A DNA stretch of 64,000 nt, from positions 2,162,501-2,226,500 of the forward strand of contig NZ_LR134386.1 in the NCBI RefSeq assembly GCF_900637665.1, in the 5' to 3' direction. Origin of the DNA: Chryseobacterium nakagawai. Its GTDB lineage: Bacteria > Bacteroidota > Bacteroidia > Flavobacteriales > Weeksellaceae. A program made the translations under genes and the position numbers. This document shows, piece after piece, positions 1-8,685 of the stretch (positions are counted from its first letter, which is position 1; each line of letters begins with the position of its first letter). Below the pieces are notes generated by a model, which saw nothing but the letters and a program-made list of their open reading frames with translations, ran no database searches and was not told where the DNA came from.

Positions 1-89
1 ATTAGTAATATAAAGTAATGCTTTAAATAATCAATCTTTTAACGATTGATTTTTAGTGTATTATAGTTTTTATCTAAAATTTAATTAAA

Positions 90-842
90 ATGATATTGTT
101 GACTTTTAACATTGCAAATATTGAAGCTGAAACAAAAATTGGCTCTCAAATTACCGGTGATGTAAGGTTGAAAATTACAGAAGAGAATACAAAAGCAATT
201 CTCAGAATTTTAGATATTCATGATATAAAAGCAAGTTTTTTTATAGAGATTTCTCTTACTGAAAAACTGCAGAATCTTATAAAAGCAATTTCATCCAAAG
301 GGCATGAAATTGCTTTTTATAATCAAGGTTCAAATCTTGAAGAAATTGAAAATGCCAAGAAGAATATTCAGGATCTTTTAGAAAAACAAATTAGGGGAAT
401 TCGTCAGAAAGATGTAAAAATTCCACAGGAGAATCTGAAGCTTTTGGAGTTTAATTATGTCTCCAATATCGATAATGCGAATATCCTTTTTCCGTTCAAA
501 CGCCTGAGAAGAGATACTGAAATTACAGAAGAAGATGGACTGAGTATTGTGCCGGAAAGTATCTCTCCTTACAGCCAGTTACCTTACAATGATTTTGTAT
601 TTCAGATGCTGCCAATGAAGTATTATCAGAACATGGTGCTAGAGACCTTGCAGAATGAAGAATTTGTGCTGATTTATCTTAACATCTGGCAGTTTACAGA
701 TTTTAATAAATACCGTTTTGATATTCCTTTTTACAGAAGATTGTTTTCAGGTAGAAAAATGGAAGATAAGCTAGAAGACTTTCTTTCTTTTATTAATGAC
801 AAAGAAATGGCCACTTCCCGCATGAAAGATTATATATTTTAA
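90..842 (+). CDS. Degenerate polysaccharide-deacetylase (NodB-like) family protein
   Basis: The N-terminal half has the layout of a NodB deacetylase: an opening strand (MILLTFNIAN) where active members carry TFDD, then IKASFFIE, and then GHEIAFYNQG where active members carry GHEIGNHT/S. The metal-binding Asp of the first motif and the His pair of the second are not visible, so I infer a catalytically dead or very diverged member. The C-terminal part is loaded with acidic and aromatic residues. There is no signal peptide, so a cytoplasmic location is likely. It is followed after ten bases by the next gene on the same strand, so the two are probably one transcription unit. The fold assignment is moderate; the function is unknown. 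Confidence 0.6.
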   Translation: MILLTFNIANIEAETKIGSQITGDVRLKITEENTKAILRILDIHDIKASFFIEISLTEKLQNLIKAISSKGHEIAFYNQGSNLEEIENAKKNIQDLLEKQIRGIRQKDVKIPQENLKLLEFNYVSNIDNANILFPFKRLRRDTEITEEDGLSIVPESISPYSQLPYNDFVFQMLPMKYYQNMVLETLQNEEFVLIYLNIWQFTDFNKYRFDIPFYRRLFSGRKMEDKLEDFLSFINDKEMATSRMKDYIF

Positions 843-852
843 TACCCTAACA

Positions 853-1479
853 ATGATAAAACCAGTCTTACAGTTGCCTAAAACAATACGCTTTCTAAAA
901 GAGGATGAGCTTCCGCAAAATAATGTATCTGTATTGAAGAGGTGGGAGGAAAGTAAGGTGGCAAATATAGTTGAAGGGTATACTTTAACTTTTAATAATA
1001 ATCCTGAAAATAACAATTTAGGATTCAAGTTTTACGCAGAAATCAATATAGATAATCCGAAGCTTTGGAATCTGATGGTGGCTCTTTCAGAAACTCTTCC
1101 CAATGAAGTTGCTTTTCTGTTTGGGCATATAGACTTCGACTTGAATTATGGGAATTATCAGGATAAAGAAAGTACACTGAATTTTATAACCCAACATCAG
1201 TATGAATTGGCTGAAGATGCTTTTATCAACTTTGGATTAATTTATAATGATAAAGAAACCCTTATTGAGATATTTGTTGACGAAAGCAAATATGTAAAGT
1301 ACTGGGGCGTTGATGAAGAATGGTTCAGGGCAATAATGAAAGAATTCGGGCTGAAAGAGGTGAAAGGGCTTGAGTTTGTAGATGAATTTCCGAAAATCCG
1401 TGAAGCTTTAGCTGTTTTAGACGAAAAAGCACTTGATTCAAAGTCGCTTATTGAACTCTTTGCCCAAAAGTACCTTTAA
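853..1479 (+). CDS. Hypothetical acidic cytoplasmic protein
   Basis: This 208-residue soluble protein has no signal peptide, membrane segment or motif that I recognise. It is rich in Glu, Asp, Asn and aromatic residues and looks like one compact alpha/beta domain. It starts ten bases after the deacetylase-like gene, so it is probably co-transcribed with it, and it ends just before a convergent gene. The reading frame is long and in-frame codon use resembles its neighbours, so I believe it is a real gene. No function can be assigned. Confidence 0.7.
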   Translation: MIKPVLQLPKTIRFLKEDELPQNNVSVLKRWEESKVANIVEGYTLTFNNNPENNNLGFKFYAEINIDNPKLWNLMVALSETLPNEVAFLFGHIDFDLNYGNYQDKESTLNFITQHQYELAEDAFINFGLIYNDKETLIEIFVDESKYVKYWGVDEEWFRAIMKEFGLKEVKGLEFVDEFPKIREALAVLDEKALDSKSLIELFAQKYL

Positions 1480-1547
1480 ATCAAATGCTGTTATTGTGCG
1501 GGAAACCGGTGATTTATGATCAGATTATATCCTGAATCCCATATCTG

Positions 1548-2753
1548 TTAACTCAATTCAAAAAGGGTAATCTCCGGAAGAATACCCACTCTTCCTGGAT
1601 ATCCCAATACGCCAAATCCTCTGTTTACATAAAGTAACTTCCCTTCGCTTTCATAAAGATCCGCCCATTTTGGGTAACGGTATTGGACTGGTGACCACTT
1701 AATGTTCTTAAGGTCCAGGCCGAATTGCATTCCGTGAGTATGACCTGAAAGGGTCAGATGAATGTTTCCTGGGTGTTTTTTCACCACATAATCAAAGTGA
1801 GTAGGGTCATGGCTCATTAAGATCTTTGTAGCGGATTCAGGAACTCCTTTTAAAGCATCGTCAATTTTTCCAAACTGAGGGAAAGGCTTCAGTCCCCAAT
1901 TTTCAACTCCCAGAATGTATAGTTTTTCTCCGTCCTTCTCAATGACTCTGTGTTCGTTTCTTAGCATGTCAAATCCTGCTTGTTTTTCATAATCGATCAA
2001 AGTGTCAAGATTTTTCTTTTTGGCATCAGAAGAGGTCCAGGTTACATAATCTCCATAATCATGGTTTCCTAGTACCGAAAACTTGCCATCTTTAGCCTTG
2101 ATTTGTGAAAATAGAGGGATGAATGGTTTGAACTCATCCGCTACATTATTCACCATGTCTCCTGTAAATAAAACAAGATCAGGCTTCTGCTCGTTGATCA
2201 GGTCAACAGCGTGCTGTAACTTGCTTGGGTCGGAAAAGCTTCCACTGTGAACATCAGAGATTTGAATGATTTTATATCCTTTAAAAACCTTTGGAAGATT
2301 AGGGAACTTTACTTTCACTCTTCTTACTTTGTGACGGTATTTCCCAAATGTAATTCCGTCTATGAATAAGGCGGAAAGTACACCGCTCATTCCCAATCCT
2401 ACAAGACTCAGAAATTTACGCCTTTCCGGAAAGAAGTTTTCAGCAGGTTTTGCGAATCCTACCAAATAGCCTCCGAATCTGATGATGTCATCGATCAATA
2501 AAAATAAAACCACAAAAATTTTGGGAAGAATAAAAATCAAAAATAATGAAATCATAATTTGAGCTCTTACAGTACTTCTGTCTGATCTTTGGTAATGAGT
2601 GACTTCGTAAGCAAAAATCCCATATATGGCTAAAGATAGTACCCAATATCCGATTCTTATCCATGAATTATCAGTAAGAGTTCTGATAGCCTGATAAATA
2701 TATACTTCCAAAAACAGGAAGATTCCGGCGATGATTAAAAAATTCTTTTGCAT
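1548..2753 (-). CDS. Membrane-anchored metallophosphoesterase (YkuE-like)
   Basis: All calcineurin-like phosphoesterase motifs are present in order: QISDVHSG (Asp/His), FTGDMVNN, LGNHDYG, LMSHDP and LSGHTHGMQFG, which together bind two metal ions. About 150 N-terminal residues carry several hydrophobic helices, so the catalytic domain is tethered to the membrane. The family includes YkuE-type enzymes that cleave phosphodiester or phospholipid substrates; the substrate here is unknown. I chose the ATG at 2753. The frame extends back to a GTG at 2774, but that lies inside the terminator hairpin of the upstream ketoacyl synthase gene on the same strand, so the longer form is unlikely. Confidence 0.9.
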   Translation of the reverse strand: MQKNFLIIAGIFLFLEVYIYQAIRTLTDNSWIRIGYWVLSLAIYGIFAYEVTHYQRSDRSTVRAQIMISLFLIFILPKIFVVLFLLIDDIIRFGGYLVGFAKPAENFFPERRKFLSLVGLGMSGVLSALFIDGITFGKYRHKVRRVKVKFPNLPKVFKGYKIIQISDVHSGSFSDPSKLQHAVDLINEQKPDLVLFTGDMVNNVADEFKPFIPLFSQIKAKDGKFSVLGNHDYGDYVTWTSSDAKKKNLDTLIDYEKQAGFDMLRNEHRVIEKDGEKLYILGVENWGLKPFPQFGKIDDALKGVPESATKILMSHDPTHFDYVVKKHPGNIHLTLSGHTHGMQFGLDLKNIKWSPVQYRYPKWADLYESEGKLLYVNRGFGVLGYPGRVGILPEITLFELS

Positions 2754-2765
2754 ATTCTGATTCAA

Positions 2766-2800
2766 AAAAAGCACAAAAGAAGACTTCCTTTGTGCTTTTT
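2766..2800 (-). terminator. Rho-independent terminator after the FabH-like gene
   Basis: Twelve-base inverted repeat: arms at 2766-2777 and 2789-2800 around an 11-base loop. Read on the minus strand it is AAAAAGCACAAA...TTTGTGCTTTTT, with the T-rich arm as the tail. It sits between the FabH-like gene and the metallophosphoesterase. Confidence 0.75.
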
Positions 2801-2823
2801 ATTTATTTTAATTAAAATTATTT

Positions 2824-3891
2824 TTAAGGAAATCTATAAACGATAGCATTAATGTTCATTCCGGCACCTACCGAAGTCATTATGATGTTACCATTTTCTT
2901 TAAACGATTGACCTTCCATTTTTCCTTTAATTATTAAATCATACATGGTAGGAATAGTTGCAACAGACGTATTTCCAAGGTTTTGGATTGTCATAGGAGA
3001 GATGGCGTGATTGTATTCTTTCACATCATAAAGTCTGTGAAGTCTTTCAATCATAGCATAATCCATTTTTGCATTAGCCTGGTGGATAAGGATTTTGTCA
3101 ATATCTTCAATAGAAAGACCGGCATCAGTAATGGTGTCTTTAATAGCTACAGGAACGTTTTTAAGAGCATATTCGTAGATTTTTCTACCTAACATTCTTA
3201 CATATAAACGTTTTTGATCTACTTCCTTGTTGATGGAAGGTTGGTTTTCCAGGTAATTTAATTCAGGACCATTGTCACATATTGTGTTATGGGCAATAAT
3301 ACCTACATTTTCTTTATCTGTTGCCTTTACTACTACTGCACCAGCACCATCAGCAAAGATCATTCTGTTTCTGTCATAAGGATCTGTTACACGGCTTAAT
3401 GTTTCAGCTCCAATAATAAGAATGGTTTTGGCAACGTTAGCCTTAATCAGGTTGTCTGCTAAAATCATACCTTCAACCCATCCCGGACATCCAAAAATCA
3501 TGTCATACGTTACGCATTTTCTGTTTTTAATTCCCAGTTTATTTTTCACTCTTGCTGCCATCGTTGGCATAAAGTCTGCGTATCCGTTCTCAGTAACTTC
3601 CCCGAAATTACTTGCGTAAATAATATAATCCAGTTCTTCGCCGTCTACTTTTGCATCCTCAAGAGCAATTTTTGCGGCTTCATAACCGATCTGTGAGTTG
3701 GAAAGATCATCCTCAATGAATCTCCTGTTTTCGATTTCTGTAATTTCTACAAACTTCGCAATGGTCTCTTCCACAGGTTTTTCAATCTTTACTCCTTCTT
3801 CAGTGTAGAACTCGGAATTCATGAAGTAATCTCTACCAATAACTCTGTTCGGAATGTAAGATCCAGAGCCAATAATGATCGTATTCGGCAT
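2824..3891 (-). CDS. 3-oxoacyl-ACP synthase III (FabH-like) family protein
   Basis: The protein is a thiolase-fold ketoacyl synthase of the KAS III type. The catalytic triad is visible: Cys135 in MIFGCPGW, His in LIHQANAK and Asn in LGNTSVAT. Length (355 residues) is somewhat more than the usual 320 of housekeeping FabH. The Cys surroundings differ from the classic D-x-x-A-A-C-A-G, which suggests a specialised acyl substrate. Such paralogues are common in Bacteroidota and serve flexirubin, polyene or other lipid pathways, but no such cluster surrounds it here. It ends at a clear terminator. The family call is firm; primary fatty-acid initiation versus a side role is open. Confidence 0.88.
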   Translation of the reverse strand: MPNTIIIGSGSYIPNRVIGRDYFMNSEFYTEEGVKIEKPVEETIAKFVEITEIENRRFIEDDLSNSQIGYEAAKIALEDAKVDGEELDYIIYASNFGEVTENGYADFMPTMAARVKNKLGIKNRKCVTYDMIFGCPGWVEGMILADNLIKANVAKTILIIGAETLSRVTDPYDRNRMIFADGAGAVVVKATDKENVGIIAHNTICDNGPELNYLENQPSINKEVDQKRLYVRMLGRKIYEYALKNVPVAIKDTITDAGLSIEDIDKILIHQANAKMDYAMIERLHRLYDVKEYNHAISPMTIQNLGNTSVATIPTMYDLIIKGKMEGQSFKENGNIIMTSVGAGMNINAIVYRFP

Positions 3892-3962
3892 TCTTCTATA
3901 TGATTTTTTTAAAGATGCAAAGTTAATAATTAATATTAATAACGGAGAATTAAAAATATTAT

Positions 3963-3970
3963 TAAATTTG
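3963..3970 (+). promoter_or_regulatory. Bacteroidota -7 promoter box (TAAATTTG)
   Basis: The TAnnTTTG consensus of the Bacteroidota primary sigma factor lies about 23 bases before the ATG at 3993, divergent from the FabH-like gene. I see no good -33 TTTG at the usual spacing, so confidence is moderate. Confidence 0.45.
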
Positions 3971-3992
3971 CAAAAATTGTACTTTACAATCT

Positions 3993-4562
3993 ATGAAAAA
4001 CAACCCATCCTTAAAAGGCTTACTTATTGCAGGTGTGGCGTTTATCGTTGCCTTTGGCATCTACTTCCTTTTTTTAGCCAAGAAGAATTATTATGTTGTA
4101 GATAATCCTACCCCAAACACGTATTACTTTAAAATCAATAATGGTTCTGAAGGAGTTATCTCAGCGGGGCAGTATGTGCATGTGGATTTGAATAAGGGAA
4201 AAAACTCTATTCAGGTTTTCGATCAGAATAAAAAAATGCTTTACGATTCAGCATTTGAAGTAAACAAACTTCGTGGTCTGCTTAATATTGCGCATCAGGA
4301 TTACTATGTGAATGAACAGTACTACGGGTATAACCTTAAAAAAGATTCGTTATTGACAGCGCTAGACAAGACTGTTATTGACGGAAAGGATTACTACGGA
4401 GGAGCAAAGCGTTTCAATAAGCTTTACACAGAAGATTTTTATTACAATGTAGATGAAGATTATGACAAAGTGGTCAAGAATGTCCAGAAAGTGGAATCAA
4501 GATCAAAAGTCTTCAGAAAACAGGATTTCCTAAATTATTATAAAGAATATTACAAGTTTTAA
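3993..4562 (+). CDS. Hypothetical membrane-anchored protein upstream of menG/porT
   Basis: One N-terminal transmembrane helix (about residues 9-29) is followed by a soluble domain of about 155 residues that is rich in Tyr, Lys and Asp. The domain begins with an Ig-like or PEGA-like beta stretch (YYFKINNGSEGVISAGQYVHVDL) and ends in an alpha-helical Tyr-rich tail. It is likely exposed in the periplasm. It ends three bases before the TTG start of the menaquinone methyltransferase, so the two share a transcript. A TAnnTTTG promoter box lies at 3963-3970. Function unknown. Confidence 0.75.
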   Translation: MKNNPSLKGLLIAGVAFIVAFGIYFLFLAKKNYYVVDNPTPNTYYFKINNGSEGVISAGQYVHVDLNKGKNSIQVFDQNKKMLYDSAFEVNKLRGLLNIAHQDYYVNEQYYGYNLKKDSLLTALDKTVIDGKDYYGGAKRFNKLYTEDFYYNVDEDYDKVVKNVQKVESRSKVFRKQDFLNYYKEYYKF

Positions 4563-4565
4563 GTT

Positions 4566-5297
4566 TTGACAAAAGATATCACTAAAGTTACTCCCTACAA
4601 TTCTGAGGCTACAAAGAAGAGCCAGGTAGAGGATATGTTCGACAATATTGCGCCGAAGTATGACCTTTTGAACCGTGTTTTATCCATGAAAATTGATATT
4701 TTATGGAGAAATAAATTGGTAAAATGGATGAAAAATGATAACCCGCAAGAAGTGCTGGATGTGGCTACTGGAACGGGAGATCTGGCAATTACGATAGAAA
4801 AAGGAACCGGTTCAAAAGTAGTTGGTTTAGATTTATCACAACAAATGCTCAATGTTGGCGTTATTAAAATAAAAAAACTTAAATTAGACGGCAAAATTTC
4901 CATGCAAAAAGGAGATGCAGAAAATTTACCTTTCGAGGACAATAGATTTGATGCTGTTTCCGTTGCATTTGGAGTAAGGAATTTTGAGAACCTTACCAAA
5001 GGTTTGGCAGAGTTAAGAAGAGTAGTTAAAGATAACAAGAGTGTTTATATACTGGAGTTTTCAAAGGTTGAGGGTTTCATGGGGCCATTTTATATGTTTT
5101 ATTTCAAAAATATATTACCTGCAATAGGTAGGCTGGTTTCCAAAGATAATAGGGCGTATACATACCTTCCGGATTCTGTAAATGCTTTTCCTTTCGGGGA
5201 GAAGATGAAGCAAATTCTTTTAGATACGGGATTTAAGAAAGTTGAATATAAAAAATTAAGTTTGGGTATAGCCACAATTTATAAAGCAACAAAGTAA
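4566..5297 (+). CDS. ubiE: Demethylmenaquinone methyltransferase
   Basis: This is the SAM-dependent C-methyltransferase that makes menaquinone from demethylmenaquinone, the last step of the respiratory quinone pathway. The family signatures are clear: VEDMFDNIAPKYDLLNRVLS near the N-terminus, SAM-binding VLDVATGTGDLAI (about residues 60-72), and SVAFGVRNFENL. Length 243 is normal. The start is an unusual TTG three bases after the upstream stop. No ATG exists before the conserved MFDNIAPKYD block, so TTG is required unless the protein loses its N-terminal helix. It is followed three bases later by the PorT gene, an arrangement common in flavobacteria. Confidence 0.95.
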   Translation: MTKDITKVTPYNSEATKKSQVEDMFDNIAPKYDLLNRVLSMKIDILWRNKLVKWMKNDNPQEVLDVATGTGDLAITIEKGTGSKVVGLDLSQQMLNVGVIKIKKLKLDGKISMQKGDAENLPFEDNRFDAVSVAFGVRNFENLTKGLAELRRVVKDNKSVYILEFSKVEGFMGPFYMFYFKNILPAIGRLVSKDNRAYTYLPDSVNAFPFGEKMKQILLDTGFKKVEYKKLSLGIATIYKATK

Positions 5298-5300
5298 CCT

Positions 5301-6086
5301 ATGAATAAATTTCTATTAAAAGCACTGGTTTTAACCTCAGTAAATGTTGCCGTTTTTGCAAACGCGCAATTTAGAACCCGAAACAGAATGGATAAGTTGG
5401 AAGATTTCGACGAGCAGAAATTCAGTTGGGGTTTTTATTTGAACGGGAATAAACTGGACTACCGAATCGTATTACATCCAACCTATGGGATGAAAGATAA
5501 TCAGAATCTTGTTACCAGTACCAAAGAAAGTTACAGCTTCGGTGCGGGGCTTATTGCAAAATGGAGACTGAATGATTATCTGGATGTAAGAGTAGAGCCG
5601 GGGTTGCAGTTTGCACAAAGACAGCTGACTTTTAATACTCAATCCAATGATGAATATGCAGGTGGATCTGTAACGAATCCCCCTTTTATGCCAATCCCTC
5701 TACAGGAAAAAGATAAAGTAAGGGATATTAAATCTACATTGGTTGACATTCCGGTACTTTTGGAGCTTCACGGAAGAAGATGGTATAACTCAAGACCTTA
5801 TATTGCTGCTGGGGTGAACTATGTAGTGAACCTACAGTCTAATTCCAGTTCTACAGATGATAATATGCAACAGATCTTCAGATCTACAACCCACAACTTT
5901 GCGTGGTCTGCAGAAATGGGAATTCAGTTTTATTTCAACAAATTTAAATTGACCCCTGCCATTAGAGGAACATTCTTCATGAATAATGAAAAAGTGGCTG
6001 ATAATGCTACTACACCTCCTTACTGGGCTTCTGCAGTCTCTACATTACAGACCAGAGCTGTAATGTTTGTACTGAAATTTGAATAA
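5301..6086 (+). CDS. porT: PorT/SprT-family outer membrane beta-barrel protein (type IX secretion)
   Basis: A signal peptide (about residues 1-22, ending FANA-QF) precedes an outer-membrane beta-barrel with alternating amphipathic strands and a C-terminal Phe-rich strand (AVMFVLKFE). Length, the RNRMDKLEDFDEQKFSWGFY opening and the position directly after ubiE match the PorT/SprT protein of the type IX secretion system, which supports gliding and export of C-terminally tagged proteins. It is expected in the outer membrane. A strong terminator follows 24 bases after the stop, so this closes the 3993-6086 operon. Confidence 0.85.
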   Translation: MNKFLLKALVLTSVNVAVFANAQFRTRNRMDKLEDFDEQKFSWGFYLNGNKLDYRIVLHPTYGMKDNQNLVTSTKESYSFGAGLIAKWRLNDYLDVRVEPGLQFAQRQLTFNTQSNDEYAGGSVTNPPFMPIPLQEKDKVRDIKSTLVDIPVLLELHGRRWYNSRPYIAAGVNYVVNLQSNSSSTDDNMQQIFRSTTHNFAWSAEMGIQFYFNKFKLTPAIRGTFFMNNEKVADNATTPPYWASAVSTLQTRAVMFVLKFE

Positions 6087-6110
6087 GAATTTATCATATT
6101 AAAAATACTC

Positions 6111-6137
6111 AGGAGGTGCTTTTGCACCTCCTTTTTT
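6111..6137 (+). terminator. Rho-independent terminator after porT
   Basis: A perfect nine-base-pair stem AGGAGGTGC / GCACCTCCT (6111-6119, 6124-6132) with a TTTT loop, followed by a T run. Confidence 0.9.
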
Positions 6138-6168
6138 GTTGAGAGATCAAAATATAGGACTATTTATT

Positions 6169-6198
6169 TTTGTTAGTGTTAATATTTTTTTATTTTTG
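6169..6198 (+). promoter_or_regulatory. Bacteroidota promoter of the coiled-coil protein-zapA unit
   Basis: TTTG at 6169-6172, an 18-base gap, then TATTTTTG at 6191-6198, matching the TTTG/TAnnTTTG consensus. Transcription would start near 6204, which places the ATG at 6226 about 20 bases downstream and makes the TTG at 6136 untranscribed. Confidence 0.7.
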
Positions 6199-6225
6199 CT
6201 TCTAGTTAGAATATACAAACCTGAA

Positions 6226-6528
6226 ATGCTTCAAGATTTAGAAAACAATTTTTCAGAATTAGAGAGAAAAATTTTGGCTCTGCAAAAGAATTACAGAAAT
6301 CTTACTGAAAAGTTATCAGAATTAAGTAGTGAGCATGAAGAGCTGAAGATGAAATATGATGAGGAGAGAAGACGAAATCAGGTATTAGCAGAAGAACAAA
6401 AAAATATAAAGCTTTATTCAGCAATATCAGGAAATCCTGAACACAATAGATTAATGAAAAACCATATCAACAGATTGGTTAAAGAAATTGATTTCTGTAT
6501 TGCTCAGCTTCAAAACAGTGGATTATAA
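6226..6528 (+). CDS. Coiled-coil protein preceding ZapA
   Basis: The 100-residue protein is almost wholly alpha-helical, with heptads of Leu/Ile and many Glu/Lys (about residues 4-70), so a long coiled coil is expected. It overlaps the zapA start (TAATG at 6526-6530 region), which implies translational coupling and a role near FtsZ-ring assembly, comparable in position and shape to ZapB-type partners; this function is inferred. The frame is open back to a TTG at 6136, which would add a hydrophobic N-terminus. I prefer ATG 6226, because a consensus promoter occupies 6169-6198 and a terminator ends at 6137. Confidence 0.8.
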   Translation: MLQDLENNFSELERKILALQKNYRNLTEKLSELSSEHEELKMKYDEERRRNQVLAEEQKNIKLYSAISGNPEHNRLMKNHINRLVKEIDFCIAQLQNSGL

Positions 6529-6815
6529 TGGAGGTAAGGAGAATAACCGTAAACATTGCAGGAAGAGTATATCCGCTGAACGTACCGGCAGCAGAAGAAG
6601 AAACGTTGCGTAAGGTAGGGAAGCAGATCGAGAATATGATTAAAGATTTTGAACAGAACTTCGATGTAAGAGATAAACAAGATGCTTTGGCAATGTGTGC
6701 TCTGAAACTGGGAACCAATGCAGAAGTAGTTTCTCTTAACTACGAAAAAAATATTAATTCAACCAACGAAAGATTAGAACAGATTAATCAATCGTTGAAT
6801 GAAATCGGGAAATAG
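6528..6815 (+). CDS. zapA: Cell division protein ZapA
   Basis: The 95-residue protein has the ZapA layout: an N-terminal beta-hairpin (RRITVNIAGRVYPLNV), a short helix, then a long C-terminal coiled coil. ZapA binds FtsZ and bundles its protofilaments at the division site. The ATG overlaps the stop of the preceding coiled-coil gene. The 6S RNA gene follows at once, an order (zapA, 6S RNA, then rny) that is typical for flavobacteria and independently supports this call. Confidence 0.92.
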   Translation: MEVRRITVNIAGRVYPLNVPAAEEETLRKVGKQIENMIKDFEQNFDVRDKQDALAMCALKLGTNAEVVSLNYEKNINSTNERLEQINQSLNEIGK

Positions 6816-6829
6816 ATTTTTTTTCCTGA

Positions 6830-7004
6830 ACAAACTGCCTACAATGATTCTAACACATTAAAGGTAAACTCAACGCTAAACAATTACCGAACAAATGTCC
6901 TCTGAATGGCGCGCCGGTCTTCCGGATTACAGACAGTGGAAATCAGTTCAAATCGTGTTGATTAGGAGTTTACTCTCAATCTCTGGATTATTGTGGGCTT
7001 TTTT
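6830..7004 (+). ncRNA. ssrS: 6S RNA (flavobacterial type)
   Basis: The gap between zapA and rny holds a structured RNA rather than a gene. The closing helix is visible: GCCTACAAT at 6837-6845 pairs with ATTGTGGGC at 6990-6998 (nine pairs, one G-T), and a T run follows at 6999-7004 as terminator. The middle has a GC-richer island around 6907-6930 in otherwise AT-rich DNA. Position and ends match the known 6S-Flavo class, which mimics an open promoter and binds RNA polymerase in stationary phase. The ends are estimates. Confidence 0.85.
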
Positions 7005-7046
7005 ATTTTTAAAGGATATGAATACAATTAAAACTCAATATACATT

Positions 7047-8612
7047 ATGATAGAAGTTATAGTCGGTGTTGTATGTTTAGTAATCGGGGCTGCCGTGGGA
7101 ATGTTTTTCTCAAGAAGTTCTCTGAATACTAAGGCAAAATTTATTATAGATGATGCCAATAAAAACGCCGAAAACCTTATAGAAAAAGCTAACGTACAGG
7201 CTGAATCCATAAAGAAAGAAAAGAATCTTCAGGCTAAAGAAAAGTTTCTTGAATTGAAATCACAGCATGATGCTGATATCCAGTCCCGCGAAAAGAAAAT
7301 GCAGGAAGTTGAGAAAAGGACTAAAGACAAGGAACATAAGCTTAATGATGAGCTTAGTAAGACTGGAAAACTTGAAAAGGATTTAGACAGACAGATTGCA
7401 GATTACGCTAAGAAGAATGAAATTCTAGACAGAAAACAACAGGAATTAGATATAGCTACGGCTAAAAAAGTAGAAATACTTGAAAAAATCTCTAATTATA
7501 CTGCTGATGAAGCTAAAGCAGAATTGGTAGAAACCATGAAAGCTGAAGCTAAAACAAGAGCTCAGGCGCACGTTCAGGGCATTATGGAGGAAGCTCAGAT
7601 GAATGCTAAAAACGAAGCGAGAAAGATTGTTATCCAAACAATTCAAAGAATCGGAACAGAGCAGGCTATTGAGAACTCAGTATCAGTTTTCAACATTGAA
7701 TCTGACGAAGTAAAAGGTAGAATAATTGGTAGAGAAGGTAGAAACATCCGTGCCTTAGAAGCGGTAACGGGAGTTGAGATCATCGTTGATGATACCCCTG
7801 AAGCTATTCTTCTTTCGTGCTTTGATCCTGTAAGAAGAGAGATCGCAAGACTATCCCTTCACAGATTGGTTACCGATGGTAGAATTCACCCGGCAAGAAT
7901 CGAAGAAGTTGTAGAAAAGACAAGAAAACAAATTGAAGAGGAGATCATTGAAGTAGGAAAGAGAACAATTATTGATTTAGGAATCCACGGATTGCACCCT
8001 GAATTAATTAAGATCGTTGGTAGAATGAAATATCGTTCTTCTTATGGTCAGAACTTATTACAGCACTCAAGAGAAGTAGCTAATATTGCTGCAACAATGG
8101 CTGCTGAATTAGGATTAAACGTTAAATTGGCTAAGAGAGCAGGTCTGTTACACGATATTGGTAAAGTTCCTGAGCAGGAATCAGAATTACCACACGCTTT
8201 ATTAGGAATGCAATGGGCTGAGAAATACGGTGAAAACCCAGAGGTTGTAAACGCAATCGGTGCTCACCACGACGAAATTGAAATGAAGTCTCTATTATCT
8301 CCGATCATTCAGGTAGCTGATGCGATTTCAGGAGCAAGACCAGGAGCAAGAAGACAGGTATTGGAATCTTATATCCAGAGATTAAAAGATCTTGAATCTG
8401 CAGCATTAAGTTTTGATGGAGTATCAAGCGCTTATGCCATTCAGGCAGGTAGAGAGCTAAGAGTAATGGTAGAGAGTGGAAAAGTAAATGACGAAGTAGC
8501 TTCTCAACTATCTTACGATATCTCTGAAAAGATCCAGAATGAACTTACTTACCCTGGACAGGTGAAAGTAACCGTAATCAGAGAAACAAGAGCCGTGAAT
8601 ATTGCAAGATAA
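7047..8612 (+). CDS. rny: Ribonuclease Y
   Basis: This endoribonuclease starts bulk mRNA decay at the membrane. Domains in order: N-terminal transmembrane helix (residues 3-22), long Lys/Glu-rich coiled coil (about 25-200), KH RNA-binding domain with [12 protein letters not shown] (about 210-275), and the HD phosphohydrolase domain with the metal-binding His369-Asp370 in LLHDIGKVP. Length (521) is exactly the family norm. The upstream neighbours are zapA and 6S RNA; a terminator follows the gene. Confidence 0.97.
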   Translation: MIEVIVGVVCLVIGAAVGMFFSRSSLNTKAKFIIDDANKNAENLIEKANVQAESIKKEKNLQAKEKFLELKSQHDADIQSREKKMQEVEKRTKDKEHKLNDELSKTGKLEKDLDRQIADYAKKNEILDRKQQELDIATAKKVEILEKISNYTADEAKAELVETMKAEAKTRAQAHVQGIMEEAQMNAKNEARKIVIQTIQRIGTEQAIENSVSVFNIESDEVKGRIIGREGRNIRALEAVTGVEIIVDDTPEAILLSCFDPVRREIARLSLHRLVTDGRIHPARIEEVVEKTRKQIEEEIIEVGKRTIIDLGIHGLHPELIKIVGRMKYRSSYGQNLLQHSREVANIAATMAAELGLNVKLAKRAGLLHDIGKVPEQESELPHALLGMQWAEKYGENPEVVNAIGAHHDEIEMKSLLSPIIQVADAISGARPGARRQVLESYIQRLKDLESAALSFDGVSSAYAIQAGRELRVMVESGKVNDEVASQLSYDISEKIQNELTYPGQVKVTVIRETRAVNIAR

Positions 8613-8636
8613 TAATCGGATAAAGATATTTTATAA

Positions 8637-8666
8637 AAACCTTTCAAGAAATTGAAAGGTTTTTTA
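8637..8666 (+). terminator. Rho-independent terminator after rny
   Basis: Ten-base-pair stem AACCTTTCAA / TTGAAAGGTT with a GAAA tetraloop (8638-8661) followed by a T run. Confidence 0.9.
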
Positions 8667-8685
8667 TTTTTATCAAAACTTAAAA

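Noticed and set aside
771..1028. Reverse-strand frame overlapping the first two genes
   Set aside because: It is antisense to two well-supported frames, and its translation has no domain or signal; a shadow.
4595..5038. 147-codon minus-strand frame inside ubiE
   Set aside because: Complete overlap with a conserved enzyme gene; no own start region or motif.
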